From the NCBI RefSeq assembly GCF_032118995.1, contig NC_092659.1, positions 14,254,177 through 14,318,176 of the forward strand: a stretch of 64,000 nt of DNA, in the 5' to 3' direction. Positions 10,358 through 21,625 of the stretch are shown in pieces. The notes under the pieces were generated by a model. It was not told the DNA's origin. It worked only from the letters and a program-made list of their open reading frames with translations, and ran no database searches. The DNA is from Asterias amurensis (Eukaryota > Echinodermata > Asteroidea > Forcipulatida > Asteriidae). How positions within the stretch are numbered: the stretch's first letter is position 1; every line of letters begins with the position of its first letter. The position numbers and the translations under genes are program-made.

Positions 10358-10913
10358 CAGGTGGCTTACTGTAATGAAGGTCTTGTTGTGGTCACTGCTG
10401 GCTGCCCTTGCACCAAAACCATAAAAGCGCAAGTTGACATACTTACACTTACAATAAACGTTACTCATTGATGGTATCCTGCCCACTTGAACCTCACCCC
10501 CAGTCACTAGTGACCATGACATAACCGGTACCCTTAACAACTTTTCCCACCACATACAGGAAGCAACGTCTGTATTGGCTGGTAACCTCATGGTCAACCC
10601 ACAGTACTGAAGTCTCTCAAGGTTAGCCCGGTACCCTGTCCTTGAGGGTAAGCCAGCTGGACGGGTGACCAATCCTAGAAATTGACCATCGCTAGGTGAT
10701 AGCCAACGCTACCCCTGTGGTTGGTACTGAGCATCAACTGGTGCTCATAACTGAAGTGTATAGCTGAAAAGAGCAGGTAAGATAATTTTCCGTCTTCCAA
10801 TATCAAAGATTTGTACACTATCGCTAGCCCTGCTCATCAGGCCGTAGACTCCGATAGTCATCCCGGCTCGTTAGGAGTATGCAGCACCATAAGCCAAATT
10901 TAGACCTGCAGCT
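10358..10913. other. Unassigned stretch
   Basis: A 109-codon minus-strand open frame (10672-10343) overlaps the end of the fold-back element and has no recognisable domain or splice context. I treat it as chance. Nothing else is supported. Confidence 0.4.
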
Positions 10914-11068
10914 GACTTCACAAAATATTAGGATAAATCCTACAGACAATTAACTCGTCCTAACTTAGGATGGGTTCAATGCGTCCTAACGCCTATGAAT
11001 ACGGAGCTTAACTCATCCTAAGTCCTAAGATTAATTGCAAGTTAGGAAGAGTTTGGTGAAATCGATGG
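10914..11068. mobile_element. Fold-back element, AGTTAGGACTAGTC family, diverged
   Basis: Bounded by TTCACAAAATATTAGGA and AGAGTTTGGTGAAATCG, with repeated TCGTCCTAACTTAGGA-type words inside. It is a diverged relative of 5941-6045. Confidence 0.55.
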
Positions 11069-11375
11069 TAGGTTGCGAGGCACTCACATTGACGATACCT
11101 ACCTCGTAGGAACCAATTTTCTCCTTGGTATGAGAAGTAATTTATAGTTTAGAGTCTTTGCCTATGGACACTGTCTCTTGGATCTTGAGAGGGATTTGAA
11201 CCCACACTACTCTGGGTTCTCCCTAGGATTTGTCAAAACTGGGAGGCTTTCTGGATTCAAATTATTTAGTTACGCCTAGATGCACGCTCACTAAAACAAG
11301 GTCTTCAGAATGTTTTTTGACTCAAGTGGTGTTTATCCTTGGTTTTATTTTATCCCTACTGTGTAGAGCAATCTT

Positions 11376-11422
11376 GGTCTCCTGACAATGACTAGAGCAA
11401 GCTAGTCGAAACATTGAGACCA
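11376..11422 (+). ncRNA. Degenerate hammerhead-ribozyme-like motif
   Basis: Stem I GGTCTC/GAGACC, stem II GACTAG-AGCAAG-CTAGTC, then GAAACATT. The catalytic CTGATGA reads CTGACAA and the short stem III (AC/GT) is broken to AC/AT, so this copy is almost certainly inactive. Confidence 0.6.
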
Positions 11423-11676
11423 ATCCAAGAACTGACTTCGTGGTAGTACAGTTAATTACGATCCTATAAGCTTAAGTAGTAGTCCCAGCCTATTTCTATA
11501 CCATCCGCCCAGGTAATAGTTAATAAGCAGGACAGTTCTTTTCAGAACTGAGAAGTCTCCCGAACACCCGAACAATCTACTCCGCGGAGGTAGAATTAAG
11601 CAAGACAGTTCTCTAAGAACAAACTCTACCTGACAAGTAGATAAACACATGGTGTTACCGCAAACCAAATATATAT
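11376..11676 (+). mobile_element. Penelope-like unit with hammerhead motif and 12-bp target duplication
   Basis: Flanked by the direct repeat TAGAGCAATCTT (11364-11375 and 11677-11688). The insert begins GGTCTC at stem I of a hammerhead-type motif and ends AAATATATAT. It is about 300 bp, has no reverse transcriptase, and matches the minus-strand left part of 21015-21625. Hammerhead motifs in the terminal repeats of Penelope-like retroelements are established knowledge; assignment to that class is by this motif, since no protein is encoded. Confidence 0.75.
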
Positions 11677-11870
11677 TAGAGCAATCTTAATGTTGTATCG
11701 ACTGTAATTCTATGCATTGGAGTGCAATTTGTGTGTATCAGTCCTATTCACTAAAGTACCGTCCCAGTACTCACAATGACTTGACAATCAGAACTGTTCA
11801 TCCACAATATCTACAAAATCCTGTTCACTTACACAAATTTCAAAATAAAAATAATATCCAACCTGTTCCC

Positions 11871-12230
11871 TTAAAGCCATTATACACTTTCGGTACAGAA
11901 AAAAAAAAAAAAGTTCACAGATTTACAAATAATTTACAGGGTTTTCTTCAGGCAATGGTGAAAGACTTCTCTTGAAATATTTTTCCATGCAATGCTTTAC
12001 TTTTTGAGAAAACATCAAAACAATATCAATTCTACGAATTTATTATAAACACATGTCATGACACAGCGAAACGCGCGAAAACAGAAGTGGGTTTCCCATT
12101 ATTTTCTCCCGACTCCGATGACCGATTGAGCCTAAATTTTCACAGGTTTTGTTATTTTATATATAAGTTGTGATACACGAAGTGTGGGACTTGGACAATA
12201 CTGTTTACCGAAAGTGTATTATGGCTTTAA
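11871..12230 (-). mobile_element. TTAA MITE subfamily C (GCCATTATACACTTTCGGTA ends)
   Basis: The ends TTAAAGCCATTATACACTTT and AAAGTGTATTATGGCTTTAA are near-perfect inverted repeats. The interior shares CGATTGAGCCTAAATTTTCA and GTTGTGATACACGAAGTG with subfamily A, showing common descent with different termini. A second copy lies in the last GTPase intron (30543-30928). Confidence 0.85.
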
Positions 12231-13014
12231 ATGACACCAAAACCGGTGATTGGCCACTGTGCCCAAACAATCAGTGGGTGCACATCATTGTTTTAAGGAA
12301 AACATTTTGTTAGTGAGATCATCTGTATGAGGAAACTCATGACTCCTGGTGTAGCCAGTATAAATAACAGTTGTTTATGTTGAACTGTATTTGCCAATAG
12401 AAATTTATTCTGATGCATTGGAAGCCTTTTCAGATGGCAACTGTTGTTGTGCCTACCGTGACCTAATTTCATGGCTCTGCTAACTGTTATATTCTGCGCT
12501 TAAGGTGCCCTGTCATGCCTGTATAGCACACAGTTATATGGGTCGTAAGCGCAGAATTCTGCTGTAAGCAGAGCCATGAAATTTGGGCCAATCATTTTTT
12601 CATCGCTGAGAACACTGGAAAAGGACCAGTGAGTGGGACGCATAGTATTGTCTCGTTAGTCTCCCATTACCTTAACACTCTGGCATTGTTGTAATTCGAA
12701 ATGGTCAAATACCAAACCTGACACGTCGCGGAGGCAGTTGCCCTTCATGTCCTTAGTCATTACCTTGGTGCCCCTTAGAATTGTTCCAGAAGGAATGTGC
12801 TCTATCTCCCGCCAGTGAGTAGCCTTCATAAGAAAACAATCTGCCTTCCCTTACAAGACTTAGGTGTCAAACATAATGTATAAGTACACATAGCAATGCT
12901 AAAATTTGAGCAAAAAATACCACAAGATCATAGGACTTGTAAGTCAAAATGGTTACTGGATTAGAAATGTTTGTACAAGACCAGAATCAAGTAGAGACCA
13001 CTGTTCATGAGTCC
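12231..13014. other. Repeat mosaic without genes
   Basis: Holds a short GCTTAGCA-family fold-back at 12462-12590 (CCTAATTTCATGGCTCTGC against GCAGAGCCATGAAATTTGGG) and a fragment of the GGGCACCAAGGCA repeat near 12735-12830. The rest is unassigned. Confidence 0.5.
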
Positions 13015-13265
13015 TGGTAACATGCTTTTGGTGATAGGGCATTTTCAATTGCTGCTCCCCGACTATGGAATTCTCTACCTACCCTAACCAGAAGCTCAAA
13101 CAGTGTCACAGCCTTCAAACGTGCTCTCAAAACCCACCTTTTTGCCTCTTCGTAGCTGGTCGTCTTTATCGTTCTGTCTTTTCCCTCTTCTTTCCTTCTC
13201 ATTGCCTTGTATCCTTTGGCAATTTGGCGCTTTATAAATACTGTTATTATTATTATTATTTTAAC
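13015..13265 (+). mobile_element. 5'-truncated CR1/L2-type LINE, 3' end
   Basis: Codons 13030-13152 encode 41 residues starting GDRAFSIAAPRLWNSLP and ending KTHLFASS, followed by TAG at 13153. This is the recognisable C-terminus of the ORF2 reverse transcriptase polyprotein of CR1/L2-clade non-LTR retrotransposons. A short 3' UTR with TTGGCGCTTTATAAATACTG follows and ends in a (TTA)n tail, typical of these elements. A TAA codon lies three codons upstream of the conserved block, so the copy is truncated and dead. Confidence 0.85.
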
Positions 13266-13822
13266 TTTTTGTATAAAGTACTGAGACCCGTAAGAGAAGA
13301 ATTTATCTCATAATGTCTTTTAGCTTAATGCTTCACTAATCACTTACAATTGAAAGGTAGACTCAAAGTCAATATTTGATCAAATTTGTTTCTGTTTATG
13401 ATATATTACACAGTGCGGTACTGGTACTGCATGTATCTTAAGACCGTAAGACTTGTCCGGTCGTAAGTTTACTGGCCCGACACCAAAACCACTGGCCTCG
13501 GACATGCGGTCTAGTGTAAAAATTGAGTGCCGCATAAATTTACCTACATTGAAAACATTGAAAAACATTCTTAGTTATTACTTTTAATGACTAACTATTA
13601 CATGGTACATGTAGAACAGAATGTTTTGTTTGAACGTGACCACATCTATTAAAATACCTTGGGTCGGTTTCATTGAGGAACTAAGTTTTGTAATACAACA
13701 CCAAGGCAATCGCTTCACTTTATGAGGGCATAACTTTTTCTCTTCCTGTATTGGTACTTCCTTTACTATGTGTCGAAATATTACAGACTATTTCTTACAC
13801 ACATCCCTTGCAATGTACTTTA
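13266..13822. other. Non-coding stretch, no feature recognised
   Basis: No splice-bounded exon or clear repeat was seen. Confidence 0.45.
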
Positions 13823-13950
13823 GGGGTCGTGTCACGAAGAGTACTATGAGATATTAAAACCTTAAGGCTAGTCCTAAGTTGTAGGACGAGTAACTCGTCC
13901 TAACTCGAGATAAGACTGTAGTCTTAACTGTTTATGAAATTCAACCCCTG
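13823..13950. mobile_element. Fold-back element, AGTTAGGACTAGTC family
   Basis: Bounded by TAGGGGTCGTGTCACGAAGA and TTATGAAATTCAACCCCTG, with GGCTAGTCCTAAGTT and CTCGTCCTAACTCGAGATAA in the interior. A small insertion (ACTATGAGATATTAAAACC) separates the left arm from the core. Confidence 0.65.
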
Positions 13951-15047
13951 GTCGCACAAAATGTGCATTATATTCACCACATGCCCGGATGGATATATTA
14001 GCCTGCTCTGGTTGAAACATGGCCTCATGAACTTTGGTGTGTTTTTTCCCTCTTTTTTTCAAACTGGTAAGAACCAGATTTGAAACTGTGTTGACTGAAG
14101 TCATGTTGTACGAGTTACTTCCGTCATGCATGACACAGAGTCTCATCTCTGTAGCCGACAATCTGTGGAATGATAACTTCATGTTGATTTTGTCAATGCT
14201 TGACCTAGACTTTGTGTTTATGAAAGATGTTTTATGTTGTTCAGTTAGTTGACATGCAGTTCATGATAATTTGTGTGGTATAGTCAATGAAATGCTTTAA
14301 TAATATTAACCAGTTTTTATATAGCGCTTTTTCACTCCCAAAGGGTGTCCCAAGGCACTTCAAATTATTACCCCTGGTCACTGGGCCTTAAATCATTCCC
14401 CATCTCAGTTCCCTGGGGAGTATACAGCCTCATGCAACAAATGCGCTACTCATTTACATAAATTGCATAATGGTTTGGGTAGCCAGATCCAAAACCGAGC
14501 TTTGAGAATCTTTGTTCCCATTCGGTGATGTTTGGGCATTTATAATTTTGGACTGTCTGACCTACATGTAAAGGGCCCATAGAATTTTTAATTACACATT
14601 GCATCCACCCTTCGCACTGAAAAAGTTATCGAAAAACTACTTTTAACAATGTGCACAGGTACAAAATAAATCTCAGAGCAATCTGAAGTTTTTGTCTTCG
14701 ATCACTTTAAGATGGAACCAATAGCCTCCTTCAGAACACCCATGATCTTTGGTTCAAATTTAAATCTCATGAAGCATTCTGAGCATTTTGAAAAACGCTC
14801 GTCTCCCATCACTCCATGTAGACACCAATATTGTCCGCAGTGTGACACTACCATGTCTTCTTCGAAAAAACGGGCGGGGAATGACTATTCAAAAACAACA
14901 CTGCGAAGCCTCCACTAATTATCCATATCAGACTTTAACACTAAATTATAGACATTCCAGCAGTTAATACGGCAAAATAATGTATGACACGTGATACTGT
15001 TCCACCAATCAAATGAGAAAGGATCTCTGTGTGTGGTTTATAAACAC
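13951..15047. other. Unassigned stretch with a LINE-tail fragment
   Basis: 14297-14375 (TAATAATATTAACC, TTATATAGCGC, CCCAAGGCAC) looks like the tail of a CR1/L2-related element in reverse. 14490-14533 could encode IQNRALRIF, a word common near the C-terminus of LINE reverse transcriptases, but it is isolated. No other feature. Confidence 0.4.
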
Positions 15048-15590
15048 TTAAAGACACTGGACACTCTTGGTAATTGTCAAAGACTAGTCTTCACAGTTGG
15101 TGTATCTCAACATATGCATAAAATAACAAACCTGTGAAAATTTGAGATCAATCGGTCATCAAAGTTGCGAGATAATAATGAAAGAAGAAAATACCCTTGC
15201 CACACGAAGTTGTGTGCTTTTTAATGGGTGCGTTCGTTTAGCTTCCCTGTGTCGACCCCGGTGTGTGTTTGTTTTTGTTTTCCCAGGACGAACGATGGTA
15301 ATTATCTGCACACGTTCGTCCTGGGGAAAAACCCGCCACACACCGGGGTCGACCCAGGGAAGCTAAACGAACGCACCCATTGCTTGATTTCGAGACCTCA
15401 AGTTCTAAATCTGAGGTCTCAAAATCAAATTTGTGGAAAATTACTTCTTTCTCGAAAACTATGCCACTTCAGAGGGAGCTGTTTCTCACAATGTTTTATA
15501 CCATTAACCTCTCCCCATTACTCGTCACCAAGAAAGGTTTTATGCTAATAATTATTTTGAGTAATTACCAATAGTGTCCACTGCCTTTAA
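15048..15590 (+). mobile_element. TTAA MITE subfamily A, split by a nested fold-back
   Basis: Complete copy whose interior is interrupted after TTGTGTGCTTTTT and resumes at TGCTTGATTTCGAGACC. Removing 15223-15381 restores the sequence order seen in the other copies. Confidence 0.9.
15223..15381. mobile_element. Fold-back element nested in a MITE
   Basis: Arms of about 70 bases: AATGGGTGCGTTCGTTTAGC on the left and its inverse ending GCACCCATT on the right, plus GTCGACCCCGGTGTGTG and GGACGAACG against their complements. The loop is about 20 bases. It is near-perfect and therefore probably younger than its host MITE. Confidence 0.85.
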
Positions 15591-17233
15591 TGTTATCGAA
15601 TGTCTTGCACAGAAGGGCCATTTTATTTATTTATTGTATGACAATACTACAACAATGATGACTGAATGCACCGTATGAAAATCAATTATTAGCAGCGAGG
15701 GAAGATCAAAATCAATCCTACATGTTGAAATTGTAATCAAACCTGTTGATTATGGTCACCAAAGACTTCCTTTTCCCCAAGTCAAGCCAACTCCAACAAG
15801 GAAGTTCAAAAATAGTTCGTGGATTGCACTGTGTGTTTTCGTGCGGCACTACTTGCTATTGACTTTAAAATCTGAATGGTCTGCCCTAGCCTTGGTGTTG
15901 TTTTGTTTCTCCCTTATTTTCTCGCTTTTTTTGTCTTGGGTGGTGTTTTTTTTTTCTTTTCTTTTTCTGTGTTAAGGTACACACATACTGAGTGCAAATT
16001 TGCGTGTTTGAGTACAATGGAGCTTCAACGTGAACTTCCTGGCAAGGTTATTGTGCATTTTAAAGACTGGATCAGACATGGCTCGTGTATAGAAAACATT
16101 CTAACATTGACTATAGATAGACCACAACTATGCAGACAAAACTTTAAAACATTGCGTTTCCTTCTCGGGACCTGTCTGCCCTTTTGTTGTAACACGCTGC
16201 CAAACATTCAAAGGTTTCAGCCAGAACTCTCGTCCCTACTCTCTTGAACACTTGCGGTGTCAAAAATTGCTCACTAAATTTGTTTTTCTTCAACCCTAGA
16301 TCAGACGTCCCCAACCTTTTCAGAATCCCTTGGCATGTTTTGTTTGATTCTGTTGGACTGAGGATGGCACTAGTGAACTGTCCCTGAGTTTAAATCCCAA
16401 TTGTGATAGGCCTGTAGATTTTGTTCACAGGACTTTTGGAAGTGTACGTGTACATACATGCAGGCCTGTATGCTTCGTTTTTAAAAGTGCTAGGGCACCA
16501 AGGCATTTTTTTACTTGGTAAAGGGCACCCTATGAGGACAATGTTCATTTCTATCAGAGCATGTCATGGGCACCAAGGCAATGACCAGGGGCAACGGAGG
16601 CAATCGCCTTCGTTGCCTCTGTGAAGTATCAGGCCTGTACGTATATTGATAATTGTACATGTAGACCAGTAAATTTGTTTTGATTGACTTGGCCATTGGT
16701 TAATCACTCGCCAATCACCGAAACAGCTTTTGGTTGCGGCTGCGAAAACACACCCATCTGGCTTTGTTTGTGTCATGTTTAAATCGTAACTGAGTTTCTT
16801 ATGACAGCAATGAAATAAACGAGGAAAGAAAAAAAAACAGAATAGAAATAGCAAAACCCAACAAACCTGGTTATTCCAGGCCAAAGCCTGTCCTCAAAAC
16901 CTATAAGTGTACAGGTACATTGTACATGACGTAGGTCTTAAACACACACAGTCAGCACCTCAATAGCAGCAAGAATTTACACAAAACATGACCTATGGCA
17001 CCCTCTTTATGTGTTTAGCTTTTATTCAACAAAGATTTGCTGAAAAGAGAGCTTTTCATGCCAGTCCCATGACGTGGAAATGTAGCCTCCATTGCATTGC
17101 TCTTGTATATGTCTGTTTGAAAAGTTATTTGCGCTCAATTCTGCTAATTATCCAGTGACGTGTTTTGGTGACGTCAGTCTTTTTATAAGTACCGGTATTG
17201 TCCTTTCATAAGACCTGCAGCAGTGACTTTCTG
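15591..17233. other. Unassigned stretch with dispersed repeats
   Basis: 16380-16450 has a SINE-like piece (GAGTTTAAATCCCAATTG, then TGTTCACAGGACTTTTGGAA). 16490-16640 is a copy of the GGGCACCAAGGCA repeat with a GCAACGGAGGCAATCG/CGTTGCCTC hairpin. No exon is supported. Confidence 0.4.
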
Positions 17234-17767
17234 TTAAAGGCACCGGGGTGGATTTCACAAAGAGTTAGGACTAGTCTTATCTCCAGTTAGGACCCAGTTA
17301 CTCGTCCTAACTTAGGACTATCCATGCAATTTGTATATCTCCTAAGACTAGTCCTAAGTTAGGACTAGTCCTAAGTTAGGACTAGTCCTAACTCTTTGTG
17401 AAATCGACCCCTGGACACCTTTGATAATTGTCAAAGACCAGTCTTCTCACGTGGTGTATCTCAACATACATGTATAATGCATAAAATAACAAACTTATGA
17501 AAATTTGAACTGAATTGGTCGTCGAAGTTGGTCGTCGCACAAATGGTGTGTTTTCAGATGGTTTAACGTGAGACCTCAGCTGAGGTCTCCAATTCAATTC
17601 AAATATTTGAGTGAGATATTACTTCTTTCTCAAAAACTATGTTAATTCAGAGGGAGCAGTTTCTCACAATGTGTTGTGCTATCATCAGCTCTCCATTGCT
17701 TGGTACCAAGTAAGTTTTTATGTTAACAATTATTGTGAGTAATTACCAACATTGTCCAGTGCCTCTA
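17234..17767 (+). mobile_element. TTAA MITE subfamily A, interrupted near its left end
   Basis: The left terminus TTAAAGGCAC is cut off and continues after the nested element at GACACCTTTGATAATTG. The rest follows the family to TTGTCCAGTGCCTCTA. Confidence 0.85.
17245..17412. mobile_element. Fold-back element (AGTTAGGACTAGTC family) nested in a MITE
   Basis: The arms GGGGTGGATTTCACAAAGAG and CTCTTTGTGAAATCGACCCC enclose three repeats of CCTAAGTTAGGACTAGT. It is the cleanest copy of its family in the window and sits within the 5' terminal repeat of the host MITE. Confidence 0.85.
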
Positions 17768-19495
17768 GGGCAATTTTTACAGACAACCTGGAGTAAGTTC
17801 AAGCGAGGTACGGTGCTATTGTCGATAATTGGGCGATTTTTCCTGGTACCCAGAATGTATTGCAATGGCATGCTGGCCTGGAATAACGAGCAGGCCACAG
17901 AGGTAATGACCTCCGTTGCCTCAGCCATGGTGTCCCTTCACAAATTTCCATAGAATTTAAGATTTTTGAAAATGGAAGTGCCACTGGCAAAATGAAAATG
18001 GCTTTGCCCTTGGAACATTAACTAGTGGTTGACAAATGGTGACTGCTCGAACTTGCCCCTGGAGGCAACCAATCACACAGCATGCAATATAAGGAACTCT
18101 TTAAAGGTACAAGATACATTGTCAATTTCATACAGTGTGGTACTATCCTTATGAAAATTATGTGAAAATGTAAATATGAATTTCTTATGGAGATTGGTTA
18201 GAACTGGGTGCCTGTTAATTGTCGTATGTGTGTGTTGCCCGTATGATTTCAAGTCTATAGTAGTAGGCGGTGTACAGTGTACATTTTTGGTTCAAAAATT
18301 AACTAGACATTGAGAGTTTGTGAACAAACTCTAGGTGTTCGGTTTCCGGGAGTAACAGCCTGGTGTAAAAAACAAATGTTGCAACTTGCTTCGTATCAAG
18401 ATGTGTAAGAAATGATCAAAGTTGCAAAAATTGTCGCAACAACACGATGACGTTATCATGACGTTATTTCGAGTTCAAGAAGTTAAATTGTCCTTGACTA
18501 ACAATACACCAAGTTTCACCTCAGTCGAACTTTTGGTGTTGCATACACACAGCTTTGAAAAGTGCACCTTTAAAGCAATACCACGTGACACATGATGACG
18601 TCATCAAGCTAAGACTCCACATATAAGTTGCTATTATGAGGGAGATTATGTATACCAATTTTGAAACAATTATTATAAACTCTGCCACAGACATATCTGT
18701 ATGTAGTACAAGTGTATTTTGAGATGTTTTTAATCTGCCGCTAGAGGCCGCTCTTACATTTGGTGACATAATCGGTATTATTTTTTTAAACCAGACTTTT
18801 GCCAGAGTTGTATTCTGTACTGGTAAAGCATCAAAAGGTGTACGTATCAACCCAAAAGCCATTACATAACGCCTTTTCAAAGTATATTATACACGTACTG
18901 CCAGATTAGACAGGTCAAAAGGTCATGAGAAGGTCACCAACATATCCGTTTTTGTAAAGTACGTAAAGCCCTTCAATATGATGTATAAATTGTCAAAATA
19001 GCTTGTGTGGTTGAGAAAATATGAACTTTATGAAATATTGACGACTGTACAGAACAGACTAACTAATCGTAAGGGAACTGTATATTGAAAACGCCTTGAA
19101 CGAAGACTATTATACGTGAAGCATTGCACTCTATGGATGAGCACTGAAGCGTGACGCTGTTTTATGTGTAAAATCTTTATGCACGACCAATGGTGGAATT
19201 TGTCAACCTCAATTTTGAACCGGAAGACTAGGTCAAAACGGGGTCATGTCTGTGAGGCATTTACGGAGTTTTCAATGGCGGTTCCGATGATGTATTGATT
19301 GTAAGAATCCCTAAGAATAGGTAAGAATAACGTAGAATCAACTTCAGAGAGCTGTAACTTTCAAAATATTTGGTATAGATCTTTTTTTTTTTCATTTCTA
19401 GAAACTTTAAAATATACTCTATCAATTTTGCAAAAGATGTTTGAGAAAAAAGCTTTTTGAAATTTTGACCCTTGTGTCGCATTTGCGTGGAATTG
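17768..19495. other. Unassigned stretch
   Basis: 17870-17945 carries part of the GGGCACCAAGGCA repeat. The remainder includes a TGACGTCA palindrome at 18597. No splice-supported coding sequence was found on either strand. Confidence 0.4.
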
Positions 19496-19769
19496 CAGGG
19501 GTCGAAATTGCCACTAGCCCGCTAGCCCGGGACTACCAGATTTACAGCCGGGCTACTCATTTTTCCAGTTTGATAGCCGATGGAAAAATAATGCAAAAAT
19601 CATCATCACAAACAATAAAGAACTATGTTATTGGTGTATTGTAAAGTTTGAGCCGTGACGCGAGACATAATGTGTCTTTCGGGCTACCAAAATCTAATCA
19701 GGGCTACTAAAAATTATTGGTCACTAGCCCTGCTGACTACCATGGAAATACACTTAATTTCGACCCCTG
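19496..19769. mobile_element. CAGGGGTCGAAATT element with 5-bp target duplication
   Basis: The inverted termini CAGGGGTCGAAATT and AATTTCGACCCCTG are flanked by the direct repeat AATTG (19491-19495 and 19770-19774). At 274 bp it is non-autonomous. The interior repeats GGGCTACC/AGCCCG words. CAG...CTG ends fit hAT-type elements; the 5-bp rather than 8-bp duplication matches the element at 55979-57289. Confidence 0.8.
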
Positions 19770-19774
19770 AATTG

Positions 19775-21002
19775 CCCAGTTGATGTGGATTAAACACTTA
19801 TTGACACAATGCAGCCATAATGAACTACATGTACATGTTAAGTTCTAATGTGTGAAATTGAAACACATACATTATGTACAAGACACTCTGGATTGAACCT
19901 GAAGAATGTGCCTCCAAAGGGCGACAATATTAGAAACAGAATTCCACAAATTATTGATTCTTTTGATGAGACCCTACGCCATGGTTGTCATGAATACAAG
20001 TTGAATTCACTCAAAGTTCAAAGCAGACCTGTGTACCTGATGCTTCGTTTTCTTAAAGGGCAGCTGGGCATAAAGGCATTTTCAAAGGGCACCAGAGACA
20101 ACTGAGGCAATTGCCTCTCTTGACTCCAAGGGATATCAGGCCTGTGTACAAAAATGTATCTTTTTCGCTACATGTAGTCTGACAAAATGGCAAAGATCAC
20201 GATAACAACTTTCTGGCAAATAACACAGGCAAGTGATCCACATGTACAAGTTAGTCATCCGATGTTTACAGAGTGCTACATGTGTTATGTTACGGGTTGT
20301 ACTACAAATGTAGATAAATGTGTCTACATTTACATGTACCATACTATCTGATATCAGTGAATGTTAAATCACTCGGTAATTGTTCTTGTGCATGCCTGCT
20401 GTGCCTAGACCTGATACATTTCATTGTCATAAAGGCGGGGACATTTTTTATTGATAAAAGGGCCTTACCTGGCATGATACTTTACAAAGGCAACACGAGA
20501 CAATTCCTTCAGAGAAAACGCCTTGGTGCCCTTTACCTTTTGAAAACCAAGCATCAGATTTGCACCGCTATGATAGGGGGAATTTCACATTTCAACTGGA
20601 ACATTTGAAGGAGTGCCAAGGCAAAGGTCAGGGGCTTTGAGGCAATTCCTTAGTTGTGTAGCCTATCAGCCCTGCATGCTGCCTTTAAAGCGGGAATTTG
20701 TATTGTTGGCTACATGCATGATTGTTATACCTCGGTAACAAAATGTGAAGTTTGATTGGTCGAGAACCAATCACGTGAGGTGCAACAAAAACGCATGTAC
20801 CATGGCTGTACAGCGCGGCGGGTAACATGAGTTTTGTAAACCGGTGTACATTACCTTGGGTCGCTTTCCAGCGCTTAGTATGAAACGGCTGCGGGTTTGA
20901 GGGAACAGTGAAAAATGGTTTCTTTTACTGTTTGTCCATGCTATTAAACTTTGCATACTCGTCGTAATTAATGTTTGAAGATGACAACAGAACTTTGAGA
21001 AG
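19775..21002. other. Unassigned stretch with dispersed repeats
   Basis: Two copies of the GGGCACCAAGGCA repeat (about 20040-20150 and 20400-20665). The segment 20705-20990 shares CGGTAACAAAAT-type words with sequence just right of the Penelope-like insertion (near 21640), so the insertion probably landed inside an older element. No gene seen. Confidence 0.4.
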
Positions 21003-21014
21003 AGGAATAATCAT

Positions 21015-21625
21015 ATATATAGGATTTGAGGCATTGCATGGTGGGGTATCAATATATATTTGGTTTGCGGTAACACCATGTGTGTATCTACTTGCCAGGT
21101 AGAGTTGTTCTTAGGGAACTGTCTTGCTTTATTCTACTGCCGTGGAGTAGATAATCGGAGGTTCGGGAGACTTCTCAGTTCTGAAAAGAACTGTCCTGCT
21201 TTATAACTATTACCAGGGCGGATGGTATAGATATACTGGACTACTACTTTAGCTTATAGGATCGTAATAACTGTACTGCCGCGGAGTCAGTTCGGAATTG
21301 GTCTCAACGTTTCGACTAGCTTGCTCTAGTCATCATCAGGAGACTGAAGAGGTAGAGAGGAGTGGGCTTATTTATAGAAGTTCAGTGGATCCTCTGCAGG
21401 TCAATCAATGCTCTGATTGGTTGTGTGGTTGGCGGGCTCAGGGCTATTGTTAGGGTTGCCCTGGTAATAGTTATAAAGCAGGACAGTTCTTTTCAGAACT
21501 GAGGAGTCTCCCGAACCTCCGATTATCTACTCCACGGCAGTAGAATAAAGCAAGACAGTTCCCTAAGAACAACTCTACCTGGCAAGTAGATACACACATG
21601 GTGTTACCGCAAACCAAATATATAT
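21015..21625 (-). mobile_element. Penelope-like insertion with inverted arms and 12-bp target duplication
   Basis: Flanked by AGGAATAATCAT (21003-21014 and 21626-21637). From about 21053 to 21345 the sequence is the reverse complement of the 11376-11676 unit, including its hammerhead motif. After roughly 115 bases of other sequence, the last ~165 bases of the same unit appear forward (about 21461-21625) and end CAAACCAAATATATAT. Inverted terminal repeats of this kind are known in Penelope-like elements. No reverse transcriptase is present. Confidence 0.75.
21301..21345 (-). ncRNA. Hammerhead-ribozyme motif with near-complete core
   Basis: On the minus strand: AGTCTC, CTGATGA, one extra T, stem II GACTAG-AGCAAG-CTAGTC, GAAACGTT, GAGAC. 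Stem I pairs GTCTC with GAGAC. GAAACGTT provides A15.1, the minimal AC/GT stem III and a permitted H17 (T), so predicted cleavage would lie between 21306 and 21305. The extra T between CTGATGA and stem II departs from the canonical core and may reduce or abolish activity. The same spacing occurs in the 11376 copy, so it is a family trait, not a one-off error. Confidence 0.65.

Noticed and set aside
14490..14533. Possible LINE reverse-transcriptase C-terminal word IQNRALRIF
   Set aside because: Nine residues with no supporting context on either side are too little. Only mentioned as a hint in the region entry.
18595..18609. TGACGTCA palindrome as a CRE regulatory site
   Set aside because: A single 8-bp word in a region with no gene nearby is not enough.
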